Source of the DNA: BRH-c25 sp029553855
Lineage (GTDB): Bacteria; Bacillota; Clostridia; Lutisporales; Lutisporaceae
NCBI GenBank assembly: GCA_035375865.1
Contig: DAOSQO010000108.1
Coordinates: 1-9,413, forward strand
Length of the DNA stretch: 9,413 bases
Direction of reading: 5' to 3'
This document shows positions 7,865 to 9,413 of this stretch, piece after piece. The position numbers and the translations under genes were made by a program. The notes beneath the pieces are model-generated. The model was not told the origin of the DNA and searched no databases. It saw only the letters and a program-made list of their open reading frames with translations. Every line of letters starts with the position of its first letter. Positions within the stretch are counted from its first letter, which is position 1.

Positions 7865-7957
7865 CCCTGAATCCAATGCAAATTTTTATTTTAGTTTTTA
7901 TTGGCTAGTACATTAATTTTTTACATTCCACTATGGCTGGATTAGCTTCAGTATTTC

Positions 7958-8677
7958 TTATGGGTTATTTGGTTCTCCGTTTGGCTTGTACGCTGGCGGG
8001 GTGCTGTTTTTCGTCACCGGAGGCTGAAGCGGGACGGATATGACGTCGCCTGTAATCTCAGGCTCCGCTGACGGTGGAGGGGATATATTGCAAGGTGCGG
8101 ATTCTGAGCCGCCCATGATACCGATCTTCTTGTTAATATCGCCATCGCTGTCGACCGTACCCCCCCCATGATGCCGACCTTGTTTCCGGTGAGTTCGTCG
8201 CCTGGGTTGCCGAAAGTTGTGCCGCCGCTCATGGTGCCGATTTTGTTGCCGTTCTCATACACATCTTTCGGAACTCTCGTTACTGTGATCCTCTATCCAG
8301 TCGAAGCTTGACACATAGATATAAGGCTTGCCGTCGATGACCTTTTTATTGCCTGGCTTAGGTTCTGTGGACGCGGCGAGGATTTTGAAACTGTACGTGG
8401 CATCGGTTCTGCGGACTGTACCGTTTCTGTTTTTTCTTCTGTCGTTAGCTCTGTTTCCTCCGTCTCAGTTTCTGTGACAGCCTTAATTTCAAGAGCGGGA
8501 GTTTCGTCAGAGAAAAGAATCTGCTGCATTTCCTCTGACCGAGCCTCAAATTCGGCACTTGTGGCGTTGGTTGAAGGCTCGGTTAAAATCCTCCGTCTCG
8601 GTACTCCGAGGCCACACGGCGGCACACAGTGCGACACAAACGATAATGCCTATTCCGGCGATTATTTGCTTTTTCAT
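7958..8677 (-). pseudogene. Frameshifted gene for a small secreted/anchored protein, DUF6550-like, of the kind found in conjugative elements
   Basis: A good ribosome site (AAAGGAGAT, 7-8 bases from the ATG at 8677) opens MKKQIIAGIGIIVCVALC, a short basic tip plus one hydrophobic helix. That frame stops after 43 codons. Clear coding sense continues by alternating between two frames. First is an acidic Thr/Glu-rich stalk (EPSTNATSAEFEARSEEMQQ, TETETEETELTTEEKTETVQ) at about 8396-8580. Then comes KPGNKKVIDGKPYIYVSSF with FDWIEDH (about 8285-8404). Next is YENGNKIGTMSGGTTFGNPG to GNKVGIMGG (about 8165-8270). The last part runs TVDSDGDINKKIGIMGGSES to a Pro-rich end with PPVTKNSTPPAYKPN and a TAA at 7958-7960. 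Four frame changes, near 8585, 8405, 8285 and within the octa-C run 8160-8167, reconstruct about 239 residues. The 'GKPYI...F.WIEDH' and 'ENGNKIG.MGG' segments recall DUF6550 proteins of clostridial integrative conjugative elements; this is from memory. The stretch is GC-richer than its neighbours, fitting transfer and decay. A set of sequencing errors is the alternative. Confidence 0.7.
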
Positions 8678-8756
8678 ATAGACCATCTCCTTTCAGCACG
8701 ATACAATACCACAAGCCGACAGAGATAGCTATGCCTTTATGAAAATAAAGCTGAGA

Positions 8757-9413
8757 TTATATATCTAATCTGATTTGGTTATCTTTACAAGATATTACGA
8801 TGCGCTCTTTGACAGTATCGTCATCACCAACCTCTCCGAAAAGCAAGGAGGATGCGGGATTGTGCTTCTCAGTATTATTCTTAACAGTGGTGTCACTGAA
8901 ATTTGCATAGCAATAACGGCATCCATTTTTACATGTATTGTACATGCCAATATCGATGCTTGATATGCAGCCGCATTCTAAGCGCTGGTTTTTATCCTTA
9001 TCAACTCGCAGGGGACATCCGAGGATTTTTTCAAAAAGACGGTCATCAATGCACCGTGCGTGTTCAATCCCAAACTGCTGCAATTCAATCGCTTCGGCAC
9101 ATGTATCTATTTTGAGATTATGACTATGCGCTATTTCTGCAAGCTTCTTGCTTAATTCTATTATTTTATTCTCTGGAAATTCAACAGGATTTAATTCCTT
9201 AACATTATTTGTGGTGTTACGATAGAAATCCACAAAGCTGATCGTACATTTCTTAGTATATTGAGAAAGCTGGCTCGCAATTTTTTCAAAGGCTTGAACA
9301 TGATATTCAAGCGTGTATTTTGCATTTAGCATAATAGGGTCATACCGCCACACAACTTTTTCAGCGCCTATAAAATTAGAGAGTATCTGAAAAGCCGGAA
9401 TAATAACATCTGG
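8757..9413 (-). CDS. DUF1848 family protein (putative Fe-S / radical-SAM-like), C-terminal part, 5' end off the window
   Basis: The frame is open from the window edge to the TAA at 8757-8759, giving 218 residues. The true start lies off the right edge; the full family is about 300 residues. Visible DUF1848 hallmarks are PDVIIPAFQILSNFIG, VVWRYDPIMLN, YHVQAFEKIASQL, CTISFVDFYRNT, IDTCAEAIEL, GIEHARCIDDRLFEKI, KDKNQRLECGC and SIDIGMYNTCKNGCRYCYAN. The last holds a C-x3-C-x2-C triad (visible residues 161, 165 and 168), the spacing of radical-SAM Fe-S clusters, with a C-x-C just before it. In classical radical-SAM enzymes the triad is near the N-terminus, so its C-terminal place here is a family peculiarity. 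The function of DUF1848 is not established; cytoplasmic location is expected as no membrane segment is visible. It lies 79 bases upstream of the broken secreted-protein gene on the same strand. No terminator is seen between them. Confidence 0.9.
   Translation of the reverse strand, partial: PDVIIPAFQILSNFIGAEKVVWRYDPIMLNAKYTLEYHVQAFEKIASQLSQYTKKCTISFVDFYRNTTNNVKELNPVEFPENKIIELSKKLAEIAHSHNLKIDTCAEAIELQQFGIEHARCIDDRLFEKILGCPLRVDKDKNQRLECGCISSIDIGMYNTCKNGCRYCYANFSDTTVKNNTEKHNPASSLLFGEVGDDDTVKERIVISCKDNQIRLDI

Noticed and set aside
7877..7957. Looked for a terminator or small RNA between the broken gene and the DUF4153 gene
   Set aside because: Only A/T-rich sequence without a stable hairpin or conserved motif is visible.
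8474..8728. 84-codon plus-strand open frame opposite the broken secreted-protein gene
   Set aside because: The minus strand holds the signal sequence, ribosome site and stalk repeats; the plus-strand peptide shows nothing coherent.
8735..8750. Small hairpin CTTTAT-GAAA-ATAAAG after the DUF1848 stop
   Set aside because: A six-base A/T-rich stem with no U-run on the minus strand is too weak to call a terminator.
1..9413. Looked for CRISPR arrays, tRNA/rRNA genes, complete insertion sequences and toxin-antitoxin or phage-defence genes
   Set aside because: No spaced repeats, cloverleaf-like stretches, transposase motifs or defence-family domains were seen on either strand.

Overview
The window looks like chromosomal DNA of a low-to-moderate GC, Gram-positive anaerobe of the Clostridia (Clostridium / Ruminiclostridium / Acetivibrio type). 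This is inferred from strong GGAGG-type ribosome sites, a TTG start, a lipobox lipoprotein, a DUF4153 membrane protein and a DUF1848 protein of clostridial character. The species cannot be named from the sequence alone.

Left part (1-1771, minus strand): the N-terminal third or less of an oligoendopeptidase F-like M3 peptidase runs off the left edge. Upstream of it on the same strand is a complete MATE-family drug/sodium antiporter. The 110-base gap between them holds a short heptamer tandem repeat that overlaps the MATE stop codon.

Centre (1950-5896, plus strand): a divergent three-gene operon encodes an OmpR/PhoB-type response regulator, its membrane sensor histidine kinase (ATGA stop/start overlap) and a large lipoprotein with a propeller-like middle and NTF2-like C-terminal segments. 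A strong intrinsic terminator closes the operon. The lipoprotein is the least explained member. Its position directly behind the kinase suggests an accessory sensor or output of the two-component system at the outer face of the membrane. The region between this operon and the MATE gene carries a candidate extended -10 promoter for the operon and a GTTTAAC direct repeat that could be a regulator site in front of the MATE gene.

Right part (5948-9413, minus strand): a complete DUF4153 multi-spanning membrane protein converges on the operon. Behind it lies a frameshifted gene for a small secreted, low-complexity protein of the kind seen in clostridial conjugative elements (DUF6550-like). Its reading frame must be changed four times to be read through, once at a run of eight G/C. 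The window ends inside a DUF1848 protein, a putative Fe-S / radical-SAM-like protein with a C-terminal cysteine cluster.

Most of the window is ordinary chromosomal content. The points most worth a second look are the two-component system plus lipoprotein unit and the broken, repeat-bearing secreted protein gene.
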